44,009 nt of DNA, taken from NCBI RefSeq assembly GCF_001953985.1, contig NZ_MBEI01000024.1:1-44009 (forward strand), written 5' to 3'. Positions 8,263 to 17,742 of the stretch are shown here, in pieces. The notes beneath the pieces are model-generated. The model ran no database searches. It had not been told where the DNA came from and saw nothing but the letters and a program-made list of their open reading frames with translations. The number at the start of each line of letters is the position of its first letter. Position 1 is the stretch's first letter. A program made the position numbers and the translations under genes. The DNA comes from Mycobacterium colombiense (GTDB taxonomy: Bacteria; Actinomycetota; Actinomycetes; Mycobacteriales; Mycobacteriaceae).

Positions 8263-9621
8263 ATGCCTGAAACCGTGTCCGACGGTCTGTTTGACCTCCC
8301 CGGTGCGCCGCAGCCGACCGATCACGGGCTGGTCGTGTCGGGCGGTGCACCCCTGGCGGTCCGGATGCGTCCGGCATCGCTGGACGAGGTGGTCGGGCAG
8401 GACCATCTGCTGGCGCCCGGATCTCCGCTGCGCCGGCTGGTCGAGGGCTCGGGTGTGGCGTCGGCCATCCTGTACGGCCCGCCCGGCAGCGGCAAGACGA
8501 CGTTGGCGGCGCTGATCTCGCAGGCGACCGGCCGTCGGTTCGAGGCGCTGTCGGCCCTGTCGGCCGGTGTCAAAGACGTTCGGGCGGTGATCGACACCGC
8601 GCGGCGGGCGCTGCTGTCCGGTGAGCAGACGGTGCTGTTCATCGACGAGGTGCACCGGTTCTCCAAGACCCAGCAGGACGCGCTGTTGTCCGCCGTGGAG
8701 AACCGGGTGGTGCTGCTGGTGGCGGCGACCACGGAGAATCCGTCGTTCTCGGTGGTGGCGCCGTTGCTGTCGCGCTCGCTGATCCTGCAGTTGCGGCCGC
8801 TGAGCGCCGACGACATCCGCACCGTGGTGCAACGCGCGATCGAGGACCCGCGCGGGCTGGGCGGCCAGGTCGCGGTCGCGCCCGAGGCCGTCGACCTGCT
8901 GGTGCGGCTGGCCGCGGGTGATGCCCGGCGCGCCCTGACGGCGCTGGAGGTCGCCGCCGAGGCGGTCGAGCCCGGCGGCGAGCTGACCGTCGCGGCGGTC
9001 GAGCAGTCCCTGGACGAGGCCGCGGTGCGCTACGACCGCGACGGCGACCAGCACTACGACGTCATCAGCGCCTTCATCAAGTCGGTGCGCGGCTCGGACG
9101 TCGACGCCGCGCTGCACTACCTGGCCCGCATGCTCGTCGCCGGCGAGGACCCACGGTTTGTCGCGCGCCGGCTGATGATCCTGGCCAGCGAGGACATCGG
9201 CATGGCCGACCCGAACGCGCTGCAGGTCGCGGTAGCGGCCGCGCAGACGGTGGCGCTGATCGGCATGCCCGAGGCGCAGCTGACCCTGGCGCACTGCACG
9301 ATTTATCTGGCCACCGCGCCGAAGTCGAACGCGGTCACCACGGCGCTGGCCGCGGCGATGGCCGACATCAGGGCCGGCAAAGCCGGTCTGGTTCCGCCCC
9401 ATCTACGCGACGGTCACTATTCGGGTGCGGCGGGACTGGGCAACGCGCAGGGCTACAAGTATTCCCACGACCACCCGGATGGGGTTGTCGCACAACAATA
9501 TCCGCCGGACGAGCTGGCAGGGGTCGACTACTACCGGCCCACCGGACGCGGCGGTGAACGTGAGATGGCCGGCCGGCTGGACCGGCTGCGCGCGATCATC
9601 CGCAAGAGGGGACGGCCATGA
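8263..9621 (+). CDS. rarA: Replication-associated recombination protein A (AAA+ ATPase, RarA/MgsA)
   Basis: A 452-residue clamp-loader-like AAA+ ATPase acting at stalled replication forks. Walker A is GPPGSGKTT starting at residue 72. Walker B is LFIDEVHRF, with Asp128 and Glu129. Sensor-1 lies in AATTENPSF. The C-terminal half has the usual MgsA-type helical region ([20 protein letters not shown] stretch, then [13 protein letters not shown]). ATG 8263 is chosen over the upstream in-frame start at 8215 because it gives the length I recall for Rv2559c. The stop overlaps the start of the next gene as ATGA, so the YCII-like protein is translationally coupled. Confidence 0.95.
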   Translation: MPETVSDGLFDLPGAPQPTDHGLVVSGGAPLAVRMRPASLDEVVGQDHLLAPGSPLRRLVEGSGVASAILYGPPGSGKTTLAALISQATGRRFEALSALSAGVKDVRAVIDTARRALLSGEQTVLFIDEVHRFSKTQQDALLSAVENRVVLLVAATTENPSFSVVAPLLSRSLILQLRPLSADDIRTVVQRAIEDPRGLGGQVAVAPEAVDLLVRLAAGDARRALTALEVAAEAVEPGGELTVAAVEQSLDEAAVRYDRDGDQHYDVISAFIKSVRGSDVDAALHYLARMLVAGEDPRFVARRLMILASEDIGMADPNALQVAVAAAQTVALIGMPEAQLTLAHCTIYLATAPKSNAVTTALAAAMADIRAGKAGLVPPHLRDGHYSGAAGLGNAQGYKYSHDHPDGVVAQQYPPDELAGVDYYRPTGRGGEREMAGRLDRLRAIIRKRGRP

Positions 9622-9953
9622 AGATCTTCACCGACGAGGAGATGGGCGCTCTGCTGCCCACCGCCCGGCCCTACAGCGTGGTGATCCTCAAGCGCGGCCC
9701 GAGGTTCGGCGACGAGTCGTCAGTGGGCGTCATCTGGGAGCACGGCCGGCGCAATTTCGGGCTGCGAGACGACGGCGTGCTCGCGGTGGTGCTGCCGGTC
9801 AGCGACGAATCCGACGTCTGCGGCATCGGGGTCTTCGCGGCGACGGTCGAGGACACCACGGCGATCATGGCCGACGACCCCGGGGTCGCCGCGAATGTCT
9901 TCACCTACGAGGTGCACGCCTGCCGCGGATTCCCCGGCGACGCGCTGCCCTGA
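9618..9953 (+). CDS. Small YCII-like alpha/beta-barrel protein
   Basis: A 111-residue protein whose pattern ([56 protein letters not shown]) fits the YCII-related dimeric alpha-beta barrel group. No enzymatic function is assigned to most members. Start ATG 9618 overlaps the rarA stop by 4 nt. It converges on the first of two paralogous starvation-type genes with only 4 nt between stops. No transmembrane or signal segment is seen. Confidence 0.75.
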   Translation: MKIFTDEEMGALLPTARPYSVVILKRGPRFGDESSVGVIWEHGRRNFGLRDDGVLAVVLPVSDESDVCGIGVFAATVEDTTAIMADDPGVAANVFTYEVHACRGFPGDALP

Positions 9954-9957
9954 AGCG

Positions 9958-10581
9958 CTAGACCAGCTCGGGCACCCGCAGGTGGGCGATCGCCAGCTCG
10001 AACTCGGCCACGTCGATCACCTCGGCGCCCAGTTCGCGCACGCGCCGGCTGCGCAGCTCGCTGGCGCGGTCGCGGTTGCGGGCCATCGCCTCCATCGAGT
10101 CGAACGTGGAGCAGCTGACGGCGCGGCGGCAGGCGGGGTGATCGACCATCAGGCTGGCGCTGCAGAACCCGTCGAGGTTTTGCATCTCGGGCAGCACGGC
10201 CATGCGGTAGAAGTCCAGCGACCGGTCGAGCTGATCCGGCACCACCTTGAGCCAGGTGGCGCGCACGCACGCGCCGGGGCGGGACGGGTGGTCGCGGTGC
10301 AGCAACGGGATATCCCATTCCTCGACGCGCGCGCTGCCGTCGAACATCAGCGAGGCCCGGTCGCGGATGGGTGCGACCTGCTCGGCGCTTCCGCGCATGG
10401 CTTCCATGGTGTCCCACGAGCTGGTGGCGATGCAGGTGCCCGATTGCCGGTCAACCAGCAGCGACAGTCCGACACACCCGTCGATCTCGGTGAGCGCGGG
10501 CATGACGACATCGCGGACATGCGCAATGCCGATGTCGACCGACAGGGGTTGCGCCTGGATGGTGGTGGAGCGTGCGTACAC
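9958..10581 (-). CDS. Duplicated alpha/beta-barrel protein (Rv2557/Rv2558 family), copy A
   Basis: A 207-residue protein from GTG 10581, preceded by GGAGGGG at 7-nt spacing. It contains two ABM-like ferredoxin-fold halves: roughly residues 1-95 ([20 protein letters not shown]) and 105-200 ([20 protein letters not shown]). Each half has an [16 protein letters not shown] element. It is a clear paralogue of the next gene (same length, same [12 protein letters not shown] start and AHLRVPELV end). The two correspond to Rv2557 and Rv2558, which I recall as strongly induced under nutrient starvation in M. tuberculosis. Biochemical function is unknown. Confidence 0.85.
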   Translation of the reverse strand: MYARSTTIQAQPLSVDIGIAHVRDVVMPALTEIDGCVGLSLLVDRQSGTCIATSSWDTMEAMRGSAEQVAPIRDRASLMFDGSARVEEWDIPLLHRDHPSRPGACVRATWLKVVPDQLDRSLDFYRMAVLPEMQNLDGFCSASLMVDHPACRRAVSCSTFDSMEAMARNRDRASELRSRRVRELGAEVIDVAEFELAIAHLRVPELV

Positions 10582-10611
10582 GGTCGACCCCTCCTATGTC
10601 GGGGCGGCGCC

Positions 10612-10627
10612 CCGGTGGCGCCACCGG
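10612..10627. promoter_or_regulatory. 16-bp perfect palindrome upstream of copy A
   Basis: CCGGTGGCGCCACCGG is a perfect palindrome 30 nt before the GTG at 10581. The identical 16 bp occurs at the same distance before the paralogue. A GGGGC-n3-GCCCC stem lies right beside it, towards the gene. It may be an operator or an RNA hairpin in the leader. Confidence 0.6.
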
Positions 10628-10734
10628 TCCCACTCGCTACCTTCCTCCTGCCGGTTACTCGCCGCAATGCTTTCCGGGCGCAGATCGCTGACCGGCCGAA
10701 TGCCTGGTTCGGCCGGTCAACCGCCGCATCTCGA

Positions 10735-11355
10735 TCAGACCAGCTCGGGCACGCGGAGGTGCGCCAGCGCCAGCTCGAACTCGCATTCATCGAGTTCCTC
10801 GGCGCGCGCCTCTTGCATCGAGGAGTCCTTCAGCGCGGTTGCCTGGTCCCTGTTCCGCTCCATCGCGTCGATGCTGTCGAACGTCGCCGAGGACACACCA
10901 CGCCCTGAGGCGCGGTCGATCAGCAGGCTCGCGCTGCAGAACCCGTCGAGGTCCTCGAGCTGGGGCAGGACGGACGACTTGTAGTACTCGATGCCCTGGT
11001 CCATGGTCTCGGGCGGCACCTTGACCCAAGTCGCACGCACGCCCGCACCGTCGGGCGCGCGGTGGTCGCGATGCAGCACCGCGATCTCCCACTGCTCGAC
11101 GTCCGCCGTGCCGCCGAACATCTCCGACGCCCGGTCACGGATCGGCGTCACGCTTTCACCGCTGGCGCGCATGGACTCGTCGCTTTCCCAGGCGCTGGTG
11201 GCGATGCACCGGCCTGAGCGACGGTCGACCAAAAGGGATACTCCGATGCACCCCGGCATACCTTGCAGCGCGGGCATGACCTCGTCGCGAACATGCGCAA
11301 TTCCGGCGTCGATGGACGAGGGTTGCGCCTGAATTGTGGTAGAGCGTGCGTACAC
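10735..11355 (-). CDS. Duplicated alpha/beta-barrel protein (Rv2557/Rv2558 family), copy B
   Basis: A 206-residue paralogue of copy A, starting at GTG 11355 with AAGAGGGGG upstream. This start makes it match the paralogue residue for residue at [12 protein letters not shown]; the longer frame to 11406 has no matching counterpart in copy A. The two-half architecture repeats: [20 protein letters not shown] near the N-terminus and [20 protein letters not shown] in the second half. 153 nt separate it from copy A, and each copy has its own upstream region. The upstream regions themselves are duplicated (identical 16-bp palindrome and a shared CTACCTTCCTCCTGCC). Function unknown. Confidence 0.85.
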   Translation of the reverse strand: MYARSTTIQAQPSSIDAGIAHVRDEVMPALQGMPGCIGVSLLVDRRSGRCIATSAWESDESMRASGESVTPIRDRASEMFGGTADVEQWEIAVLHRDHRAPDGAGVRATWVKVPPETMDQGIEYYKSSVLPQLEDLDGFCSASLLIDRASGRGVSSATFDSIDAMERNRDQATALKDSSMQEARAEELDECEFELALAHLRVPELV

Positions 11356-11386
11356 GATCCACCCCCTCTTTGTTCGGGGCAGCGCC

Positions 11387-11402
11387 CCGGTGGCGCCACC
11401 GG
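11387..11402. promoter_or_regulatory. 16-bp perfect palindrome upstream of copy B
   Basis: The same CCGGTGGCGCCACCGG as before copy A, here 31 nt before GTG 11355, again flanked towards the gene by a GGGGC-n3-GCCCC stem. CTACCTTCCTCCTGCC follows on the distal side in both copies. Confidence 0.6.
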
Positions 11403-11489
11403 TCATGAACTACCTTCCTCCTGCCCGTCGGCACCGGCAATGGTGTGGCAGCACTCACAATTGGTTGGCCGGTCATGTCGCCGGCGCCG

Positions 11490-11495
11490 TAGGCT
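11490..11495 (+). promoter_or_regulatory. -10 element of a probable leaderless transcript (YjbQ-like gene)
   Basis: TAGGCT lies 7 nt before ATG 11503 and no Shine-Dalgarno is present. This supports ATG 11503 as a leaderless start. Confidence 0.5.
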
Positions 11496-11502
11496 TGACC
11501 GG

Positions 11503-11904
11503 ATGCATACCGATGTGTTGGACGTGGACACCTCCCGCCGCCGCATCGTCGATCTCACCGAGGCGGTGCGCGGGTTCTGCTGGTCGCGGGGAGATGGCCT
11601 GTGCAACGTGTTCGTCCCGCACGCCACCGCGGGGGTGGCCATCATCGAGACCGGCGCCGGTTCCGACGACGACCTGGTCGACACGCTGGAACGGCTGTTG
11701 CCGCGCGACGATCGCTACCGGCATTCGCACGGTTCCGCGGGCCACGGCGCCGACCACGTGATGCCGGCGCTCGTCGCGCCGTCCGTGACGGTTCCGGTGT
11801 CCGCCGGTGAGCCGATGCTGGGGACGTGGCAGAGCATCGTCCTGGTCGACCTGAACCGGGACAACCCGCAACGCTCGGTCCGGCTGAGCTTTCTGGAGGG
11901 TTAG
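11503..11904 (+). CDS. YjbQ-family secondary thiamine-phosphate synthase-like protein (Rv2556c-like)
   Basis: A 133-residue protein of the YjbQ/UPF0047 family, some members of which have weak thiamine-phosphate synthase activity. Visible motifs are NVFVPHATAGVAIIE, the RYRHSHGSAGHGADHV stretch with several candidate metal- or phosphate-binding His residues, and the ending SVRLSFLEG. ATG 11503 is preferred because a TAGGCT -10 sits 7 nt upstream. The 129-residue form that I recall for Rv2556c would start at GTG 11515. It lies 130 nt before alaS in the same direction. The physiological role is uncertain. Confidence 0.85.
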   Translation: MHTDVLDVDTSRRRIVDLTEAVRGFCWSRGDGLCNVFVPHATAGVAIIETGAGSDDDLVDTLERLLPRDDRYRHSHGSAGHGADHVMPALVAPSVTVPVSAGEPMLGTWQSIVLVDLNRDNPQRSVRLSFLEG

Positions 11905-11986
11905 CGGCCCGGTGCCCGGCGCGCCGGGGCAGGTACTGTGAGCGGTCGAAATGCGTCGTGAGACGGGCTTGCCATGCCCCGGCGAA

Positions 11987-11992
11987 TAGGCT
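11987..11992 (+). promoter_or_regulatory. Probable -10 of the alaS operon
   Basis: TAGGCT (same hexamer as before the YjbQ-like gene) would give a leader of about 35 nt before GTG 12035. The weak GGAAAG at 12015-12020 is the only ribosome-binding candidate. Confidence 0.4.
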
Positions 11993-12034
11993 GGGAATGA
12001 GACATCGAAGTAACGGAAAGAAGCGGACTCGAAA

Positions 12035-14737
12035 GTGCAGACACACGAGATCAGGAAGCGGTTTCTTGATCATTTCGTGAAGGCGGGCCACACCGAGGTG
12101 CCGAGCGCATCGGTGATCCTCGACGACCCCAACCTGCTGTTCGTCAATGCGGGCATGGTCCAGTTCGTGCCCTACTTCCTGGGCGCGCGCACCCCCGAAT
12201 ACTCGACCGCCACCAGCATCCAAAAGTGCATCCGCACCCCCGATATCGACGAGGTCGGTATCACCACCCGACACAACACGTTCTTTCAGATGGCCGGGAA
12301 CTTCTCGTTCGGCGACTATTTCAAGCGCCGCGCCATCGAACTGGCCTGGACCCTGCTGACCAACGGTGTCGAGCAGGGCGGTTACGGCCTGGATCCCGAA
12401 CGCATCTGGACGACGGTCTTTTTCGACGACGACGAGGCCGTGCGGCTGTGGCAGGAGATCGCCGGGCTGCCCGAGGATCGCATCCAGCGCCGCGGCATGG
12501 AGGACAACTACTGGTCGATGGGCATCCCCGGCCCGTGCGGCCCGTCCTCGGAGATCTACTACGACCGCGGGCCGGAGTTCGGCGTCGAGGGCGGCCCGAT
12601 CGCCAACGAGGACCGCTACATCGAGATCTGGAATCTCGTGTTCATGCAGAACGTGCGTGGCGAAGGGGCCGGCAAGGCCGACTTCGAGATCCTGGGGCCG
12701 TTGCCCCGCAAGAACATTGACACCGGGATGGGTGTGGAGCGGGTCGCCTTCATCCTGCAGGGCGTGCACAACGTCTACGAGACCGACCTGTTGCGGCCCG
12801 TCATCGACACCGCGGCCGCGCGCGCCCCGCGCGGGTATGACGTCGGCAACCACGAAGACGACGTGCGCTACCGGGTCATCGCCGACCACAGCCGCACCGC
12901 GGCCATCCTGATCGGCGACGGCGTCACGCCCGGCAACGACGGCCGCGGCTATGTGTTGCGCCGGCTGCTGCGCCGGGTGATCCGCTCGGCCAGGCTGCTC
13001 GACATCGAGGGGCCCATCGTCGGTGATCTGATGGCCACCGTGCGCGACGCGATGGGCCCGTCGTATCCCGAGCTCGTCACCGACTTCGATCGGATCCGGC
13101 GCATCGCGGTCGCCGAGGAGACCGCGTTCAACCGCACGCTGGCGGCGGGCTCCAAGCTGTTCGACGAGGTGGCCGGAACCACCAAAGCCTCCGGTGCAAA
13201 AGCGATCTCGGGTTCGGACGCCTTCACCCTGCACGACACCTATGGGTTCCCGATCGAGCTCACGCTGGAGATGGCGTCCGAGGCCGGCCTGCACGTGGAC
13301 GAGGTCGGCTTCCGGGAACTGATGGCCGAGCAGCGCCGCCGCGCCAAGGCCGATGCCGCCGCGCGCAAGCACGCGCACGCCGACCTGACGGCCTACCGGG
13401 AGCTGGTCGACGCCGGGCCCACCGAGTTCACCGGCTTCGACGAATTGACTTCCGAGGCAAAGATTCTGGGCATCTTCGTGGACGGCAGGCGGGTTCCGGT
13501 GGTCACCCACGGGGTCGAGGGGGCCGACCGGGTCGAGCTGGTGCTGGACCGCACGCCGTTGTACGCCGAGGCCGGCGGCCAGATCGCCGACGAGGGCACC
13601 ATCAGCGGAACGGGCGCCGGACAGAGCGCCCGCGCCGCCGTCACCGACGTGCAGAAGATCGCCAAAACCCTGTGGGTGCACCGCGTTAACGTCGAGTCCG
13701 GTGAATTCGTGGAGGGCGACACCGTCGTCGCGGCCGTCGACCCGCAGTGGCGCCACGGCGCCACCCAGGGGCACTCGGGCACCCACATGGTGCACGCGGC
13801 GCTGCGACAGGTGTTGGGGCCCAACGCCGTTCAGGCCGGATCGCTGAACCGGCCGGGCTATCTGCGGTTCGACTTCAACTGGCAGGGGCCGCTGTCCGAA
13901 GAACAGCGCACCCAGGTCGAAGAGGTGACCAACCAGGCCGTCCAGGCCGACTTCGAGGTGCACACGTTCACCGAGCAGCTGGAGAGGGCCAAGGCGATGG
14001 GCGCGATGGCCATGTTCGGCGAGGCCTACCCCGACGAGGTCCGGGTGGTGGAGATCGGCGGCCCGTTCTCGCTGGAGCTCTGCGGCGGGACCCACGTGCA
14101 CAACTCGGCGCAGATCGGGCCGGTGACCATCCTGGGCGAATCCTCGGTCGGTTCCGGGGTGCGCCGGGTGGAGGCCTACGTCGGGCTGGAGTCGTTCCGG
14201 CACCTGGCCAAGGAACGCGCGCTGATGGCGGGGCTGGCGTCGTCGCTGAAGGTGCCGTCCGACGAGGTGCCCGCCCGGGTGGCCAACCTGGTGGAGCGGC
14301 TCAAGGCGGCGGAGAAGGAACTCGAACGCGCGCGGCTGGCAGGCGCGCGGGCCGCGGCGACCAACGCGGCGGCGGGCGCGGAGCGTATCGGTAACGTCCG
14401 GGTGGTGGCGCAGCGGATGTCGGGCGGGATGACGGCGGCCGATCTGCGCTCCCTGGTCGGCGACATTCGCGGGAAGCTGGGCAGCGATCCCGCGGTGGTC
14501 GCGCTGATCGCCGAGGGCGAGGGCGGGTCCGTTCCGTATGCGGTCGCCGCCAACCCGGCCGCCCAGGATCTCGGGCTGCGCGCCAATGACCTGGTCAAAC
14601 AGCTCGCCGCGACGGTCGAAGGCCGCGGGGGCGGCAAGGCGGACCTCGCGCAGGGCTCGGGCAAGGATCCGGCGGGCATCGACGCAGCGCTCGACGCGGT
14701 ACGTTCCGAGATCGCCGTGATAGCGCGGGTCGACTGA
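12035..14737 (+). CDS. alaS: Alanyl-tRNA synthetase
   Basis: A 900-residue class II synthetase that charges tRNA-Ala. The aminoacylation core is N-terminal ([19 protein letters not shown], then [19 protein letters not shown]). The editing domain carries the zinc-binding pairs H580xxxH584 ([11 protein letters not shown]) and C683/H687 ([10 protein letters not shown]). The C-terminal oligomerisation/C-Ala region includes [14 protein letters not shown]. Length agrees with Rv2555c (about 904). The start is GTG 12035. ruvX begins at the base right after the stop, so alaS heads an operon with ruvX, mltG, aroE and the prepilin-peptidase gene. Confidence 0.98.
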   Translation: MQTHEIRKRFLDHFVKAGHTEVPSASVILDDPNLLFVNAGMVQFVPYFLGARTPEYSTATSIQKCIRTPDIDEVGITTRHNTFFQMAGNFSFGDYFKRRAIELAWTLLTNGVEQGGYGLDPERIWTTVFFDDDEAVRLWQEIAGLPEDRIQRRGMEDNYWSMGIPGPCGPSSEIYYDRGPEFGVEGGPIANEDRYIEIWNLVFMQNVRGEGAGKADFEILGPLPRKNIDTGMGVERVAFILQGVHNVYETDLLRPVIDTAAARAPRGYDVGNHEDDVRYRVIADHSRTAAILIGDGVTPGNDGRGYVLRRLLRRVIRSARLLDIEGPIVGDLMATVRDAMGPSYPELVTDFDRIRRIAVAEETAFNRTLAAGSKLFDEVAGTTKASGAKAISGSDAFTLHDTYGFPIELTLEMASEAGLHVDEVGFRELMAEQRRRAKADAAARKHAHADLTAYRELVDAGPTEFTGFDELTSEAKILGIFVDGRRVPVVTHGVEGADRVELVLDRTPLYAEAGGQIADEGTISGTGAGQSARAAVTDVQKIAKTLWVHRVNVESGEFVEGDTVVAAVDPQWRHGATQGHSGTHMVHAALRQVLGPNAVQAGSLNRPGYLRFDFNWQGPLSEEQRTQVEEVTNQAVQADFEVHTFTEQLERAKAMGAMAMFGEAYPDEVRVVEIGGPFSLELCGGTHVHNSAQIGPVTILGESSVGSGVRRVEAYVGLESFRHLAKERALMAGLASSLKVPSDEVPARVANLVERLKAAEKELERARLAGARAAATNAAAGAERIGNVRVVAQRMSGGMTAADLRSLVGDIRGKLGSDPAVVALIAEGEGGSVPYAVAANPAAQDLGLRANDLVKQLAATVEGRGGGKADLAQGSGKDPAGIDAALDAVRSEIAVIARVD

Positions 14738-15244
14738 GTGGTCTCCACACAACACCGCTTGCCCGACCGGCCCGGCGATCCCCACCAGGACCCAGGACGG
14801 GGACGGCGGCTCGGCATCGACGTGGGCAGCGTCCGCATCGGGGTGGCCTGCAGCGACCCCGACGCCATCCTGGCCACCCCGGTCGAGACCGTCCGCCGCG
14901 ACCGCAACGGCAAACACCTGCGGCGGCTGGCCGCGCTGGCCGCCGAACTCGAGGCCGTCGAGGTGGTCGTCGGCCTGCCGCGCACGCTGGCCGATCGCAC
15001 CGGCCCGTCGGCGATCGACGCGATCGAGGTGGCCGACGCGCTGGCCCAGCGGATCGCGCCCACTCCGGTGCGGCTGGCCGACGAGCGGCTGACCACGGTG
15101 GCCGCGCAGCGTTCCCTGCGCGCGGCCGGGGTCCGGGCCAAAGAACAGCGTGCGGTGATCGATCAGGCGGCGGCGGTGGCGATCCTGCAGAGTTGGCTGG
15201 ATCAGCGTCGCGCGGCGGTGGCGGGGGAGCTCAGCGATGGTTGA
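14738..15244 (+). CDS. ruvX: RuvX/YqgF-family resolvase-like nuclease
   Basis: A 168-residue RNase H-fold protein. The first acidic strand is [17 protein letters not shown] (Asp in the GIDVG motif). [13 protein letters not shown] follows in the middle, with [11 protein letters not shown] and the C-terminal [12 protein letters not shown] carrying the final acidic residue. Roles proposed for the family are pre-16S rRNA processing and Holliday junction processing. The GTG start at 14738 abuts the alaS stop. The N-terminus carries an extra polar stretch of about 25 residues before the first strand, as in M. tuberculosis Rv2554c. It overlaps mltG by 8 nt. Confidence 0.93.
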   Translation: MVSTQHRLPDRPGDPHQDPGRGRRLGIDVGSVRIGVACSDPDAILATPVETVRRDRNGKHLRRLAALAAELEAVEVVVGLPRTLADRTGPSAIDAIEVADALAQRIAPTPVRLADERLTTVAAQRSLRAAGVRAKEQRAVIDQAAAVAILQSWLDQRRAAVAGELSDG

Positions 15245-16484
15245 CAGCGCACGGCGGGAACGGGCCGAGCCCGAGGCGGTGGGTGCGCCGTCGGGGCGCA
15301 GGCCGAGCCGCGTCTCCCGCAAACAGGCCAAGCGGGGCCGTCGGCGGCGGTTCGTCGGCAAGATCGGGCTCGCGCTGCTGGTCGTGGTGGTGCTCGCGGG
15401 TGTCTTCGCGGGCGGCAGGCTGTGGCACACCCTGTTCGGGCCCGACAACGACTTCAGCGGTGGCGGCAAGCGGGACCTGGTGATCCAGGTGCAGGCCGGC
15501 GACTCGACCACCAACATCGGCGAGACCCTGCAGAAAGAGCAGGTGGTCAAGACGGTGCGGGCGTTCGTCAACGCCGCGCACGGCAACAGCGCCATCAACT
15601 CGATCCAGCCCGGCTTCTACCGGATGCGCACCGAAATCCCGGCGGCCAACGCCGTCGCGCGGCTGACCGATCCGAAGAGCCGGGTGGGCCGGCTGGTCAT
15701 CCCGGAGGGCCGCCAGCTCGACGACACCACCGACATGAAGACCAACGTGGTGACGCCGGGGATCCTGACGCTTATTTCGCGCGCCACCTGCGTGGATTTC
15801 GACGGTGACACGCGCTGCGCCCGGGTGGAGGACCTGCGCGCGGCCGCGACCAACAGTTCCGCCTTGGCGTTGGCGGTGCCGCCATGGGCCACCGAACCCG
15901 TCGGTGAGCTCGGCAAGGACCACCGCCGGATCGAGGGCCTGATCGCGCCGGGCACCTTCAACATCGATCCGTCCGCGTCGCCGGAGGCCATCCTGGCCAC
16001 CCTGATCGGCGCCGGCGGCGAGGAGTACGTGAAGTCCGGGCTGGTGGACACCGCCCAGGCCATGGGCCTGTCGCCCTACGACATCCTGGTGGTGGCGTCG
16101 CTGGTGCAGCAGGAATCGAACTCCCAGGACTTCGCCAAGGTCGCGCAGGTCATCTACAACCGTCTGCACGCCCACCACACGCTCGAGTTCGACTCGACGG
16201 TCAACTACCCGCTGGACCGCCGCGAGGTGGCCACCAGCGACGCTGACCGCGCCCAGAAGACGCCGTGGAACACCTACGTGTCGCAGGGCCTGCCGGCCAC
16301 CGCGATCTGTTCGCCCGGCACCGACGCGCTGCGCGCCGCCGAGCATCCGCAGCCCGGTGACTGGCTGTACTTCGTCACCATCGACGGCCAGGGCACGACG
16401 CTGTTCACCCGCGACTATCAACAACATCTGGCCAACATCGAGCTGGCTAAGCGCAACGGTGTCCTCGACAGCACGCCCCGCTAG
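15237..16484 (+). CDS. mltG: Endolytic peptidoglycan transglycosylase MltG
   Basis: A 415-residue membrane-anchored lytic transglycosylase (YceG family) that cleaves nascent glycan strands. After a basic cytoplasmic segment there is one membrane helix at about residues 42-60 ([19 protein letters not shown]). A LysM-like region follows ([19 protein letters not shown]). The catalytic domain has Glu293 in [19 protein letters not shown] and the downstream [11 protein letters not shown] stretch. ATG 15237 overlaps ruvX by 8 nt. Its 3' end overlaps the aroE start by 26 nt. Corresponds to Rv2553c. Confidence 0.95.
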   Translation: MVDSARRERAEPEAVGAPSGRRPSRVSRKQAKRGRRRRFVGKIGLALLVVVVLAGVFAGGRLWHTLFGPDNDFSGGGKRDLVIQVQAGDSTTNIGETLQKEQVVKTVRAFVNAAHGNSAINSIQPGFYRMRTEIPAANAVARLTDPKSRVGRLVIPEGRQLDDTTDMKTNVVTPGILTLISRATCVDFDGDTRCARVEDLRAAATNSSALALAVPPWATEPVGELGKDHRRIEGLIAPGTFNIDPSASPEAILATLIGAGGEEYVKSGLVDTAQAMGLSPYDILVVASLVQQESNSQDFAKVAQVIYNRLHAHHTLEFDSTVNYPLDRREVATSDADRAQKTPWNTYVSQGLPATAICSPGTDALRAAEHPQPGDWLYFVTIDGQGTTLFTRDYQQHLANIELAKRNGVLDSTPR

Positions 16485-17289
16485 CGCGGGCCCCCGCAAG
16501 GCTGCCGTGCTCGGCAAGCCGATCGCCCACTCGAAGTCCCCACAGTTGCACCTGGCCGCCTACCGTGCGCTGGGCCTGGCCGACTGGACGTACGAGCGCA
16601 TCGAATGCGACGCCGAGCAGCTGCCCGGCGTGGTCGGCGGCTTCGGCCCCGAATGGGTCGGCGTATCGGTGACCATGCCCGGCAAGTTCGTCGCCCTGCG
16701 ATTCGCCGACGAGCGCACCGACCGGGCGCGGCGGGTGGGATCGGCCAACACCCTGGTGCGCACGCCCGCGGGCTGGCGGGCCGACAACACCGACATCGAC
16801 GGGGTCGCCGGGGCGCTCGGCAGCGCCTCGGGATGGGCGCTCGTCTGTGGATCGGGCGGCACCGCGCCGGCCGCCGTCGCCGGCCTGGCCCAGCTGCGCG
16901 TCGCCGGCATCACGGTGGTGGCCCGCGATCCGCGCAAGGCGGCCCGGCTGGTGGACCTGGGCAACGAGCTGGGCGTGCCGACCCGGTTCTGCGACCTGGA
17001 CGGCGACGGGCTGGCCGATGAGGTGGCGGGCGCCGAGGTGCTGGTCAGCACCATCCCGGCGGACGTGGCCGAACGGTACGCCGGCACCTTCGCCCGCATC
17101 GGGGTGCTGCTGGACGCCGTCTACGACCCGTGGCCCACGCCGCTGGCCGCCGCGGTGAGCGCCGCCGGCGGGCGGGTGGTCAGCGGCCTGCAGATGCTGC
17201 TGCACCAGGCGTTCGCGCAGGTGGAACAGTTCACCGGGCGGCCCGCGCCGCGCGAGGCGATGACTTGCGCGGTGACCGCACCGGAATAG
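16459..17289 (+). CDS. aroE: Shikimate dehydrogenase
   Basis: A 276-residue enzyme reducing 3-dehydroshikimate to shikimate with NADPH. Substrate-site motifs are GKPIAHSKSPQLHLAAY near the N-terminus and VSVTMPGKFVAL with the catalytic Lys. The catalytic Asp is in NTDIDGVAGAL. The nucleotide fold follows (GSGGTAPAAVAGLAQL). The start GTG 16459 lies inside the mltG 3' end (26-nt overlap) and gives a length close to the 269 residues of Rv2552c. Other starts in this frame are too far upstream. The remaining shikimate genes aroC-aroK-aroB-aroQ sit 3 kb downstream. Confidence 0.94.
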   Translation: MSSTARPASAGPRKAAVLGKPIAHSKSPQLHLAAYRALGLADWTYERIECDAEQLPGVVGGFGPEWVGVSVTMPGKFVALRFADERTDRARRVGSANTLVRTPAGWRADNTDIDGVAGALGSASGWALVCGSGGTAPAAVAGLAQLRVAGITVVARDPRKAARLVDLGNELGVPTRFCDLDGDGLADEVAGAEVLVSTIPADVAERYAGTFARIGVLLDAVYDPWPTPLAAAVSAAGGRVVSGLQMLLHQAFAQVEQFTGRPAPREAMTCAVTAPE

Positions 17290-17299
17290 CCTGCCGCGC

Positions 17300-17737
17300 A
17301 TGCGGATTGCGGCCGCGTGCCTGGTGCTGGCCTGGTTGGCGGCGTTGAGTTGCTACGACCTTCGCGAACGCCGCCTGCCCAACGCGCTGACGCTGACCGG
17401 GGCCGCGGCGATCCTGGTGGTCGCGACGCTGGCCGGGCGCGGGCCGGCGGCCCTGGCCGGAACGCTCGCCCTGACCGCGATCTACCTGACGGTGCACTGC
17501 GCGGCGCCGGGCGGGATGGGCGCCGGTGACGTCAAGCTGGCCCTCGGTCTGGGCGCGTTGACCGGTTGCTTCGGCGTCGGCGTGTGGTTTGTCGCGGCGC
17601 TGGGCGCGCCGCTGCTGACCGCGGCGCTCGGGGTGGTCGCCCGGCTTCGCGGCGGTGCCGACGACACGGCCACGGTGCCGCACGGGCCGTCGATGTGTCT
17701 GGCCAGCGCGGCGGGGGTGGGGCTGACGCTGCTCTGA
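17300..17737 (+). CDS. A24-family prepilin peptidase-like protein (Rv2551c-like)
   Basis: A 145-residue integral membrane aspartyl peptidase-like protein containing only the catalytic membrane half of TadV/PilD enzymes. The first Asp is in LSCYDLRERRLPNALT (residue 19) and the second is in the diagnostic GAGDVKLALGLGAL motif. About four to five hydrophobic segments span the chain. It starts at ATG 17300, 10 nt after aroE. No prepilin or tad genes are in this window, so its substrate must be encoded elsewhere, or the activity has been retained for another purpose. Corresponds to Rv2551c. Confidence 0.87.
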   Translation: MRIAAACLVLAWLAALSCYDLRERRLPNALTLTGAAAILVVATLAGRGPAALAGTLALTAIYLTVHCAAPGGMGAGDVKLALGLGALTGCFGVGVWFVAALGAPLLTAALGVVARLRGGADDTATVPHGPSMCLASAAGVGLTLL

Positions 17738-17742
17738 CGCGC

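Noticed and set aside
8107..9402. N-terminal extension of the Rv2560-like frame antisense to rarA
   Set aside because: The family start is the ATG at 8106 with a ribosome-binding site; the extension is the shadow of rarA.
9958..11355. The two paralogues as an assembly duplication
   Set aside because: The copies are clearly diverged in sequence, and both correspond to separate genes in M. tuberculosis.
11642..15598. A 1318-codon open frame antisense to alaS, ruvX and mltG
   Set aside because: Composition is His/Arg/Gly/Asp-rich as expected from the complement of high-GC codons. It has no domain, no start signal, and lies opposite three certain genes.
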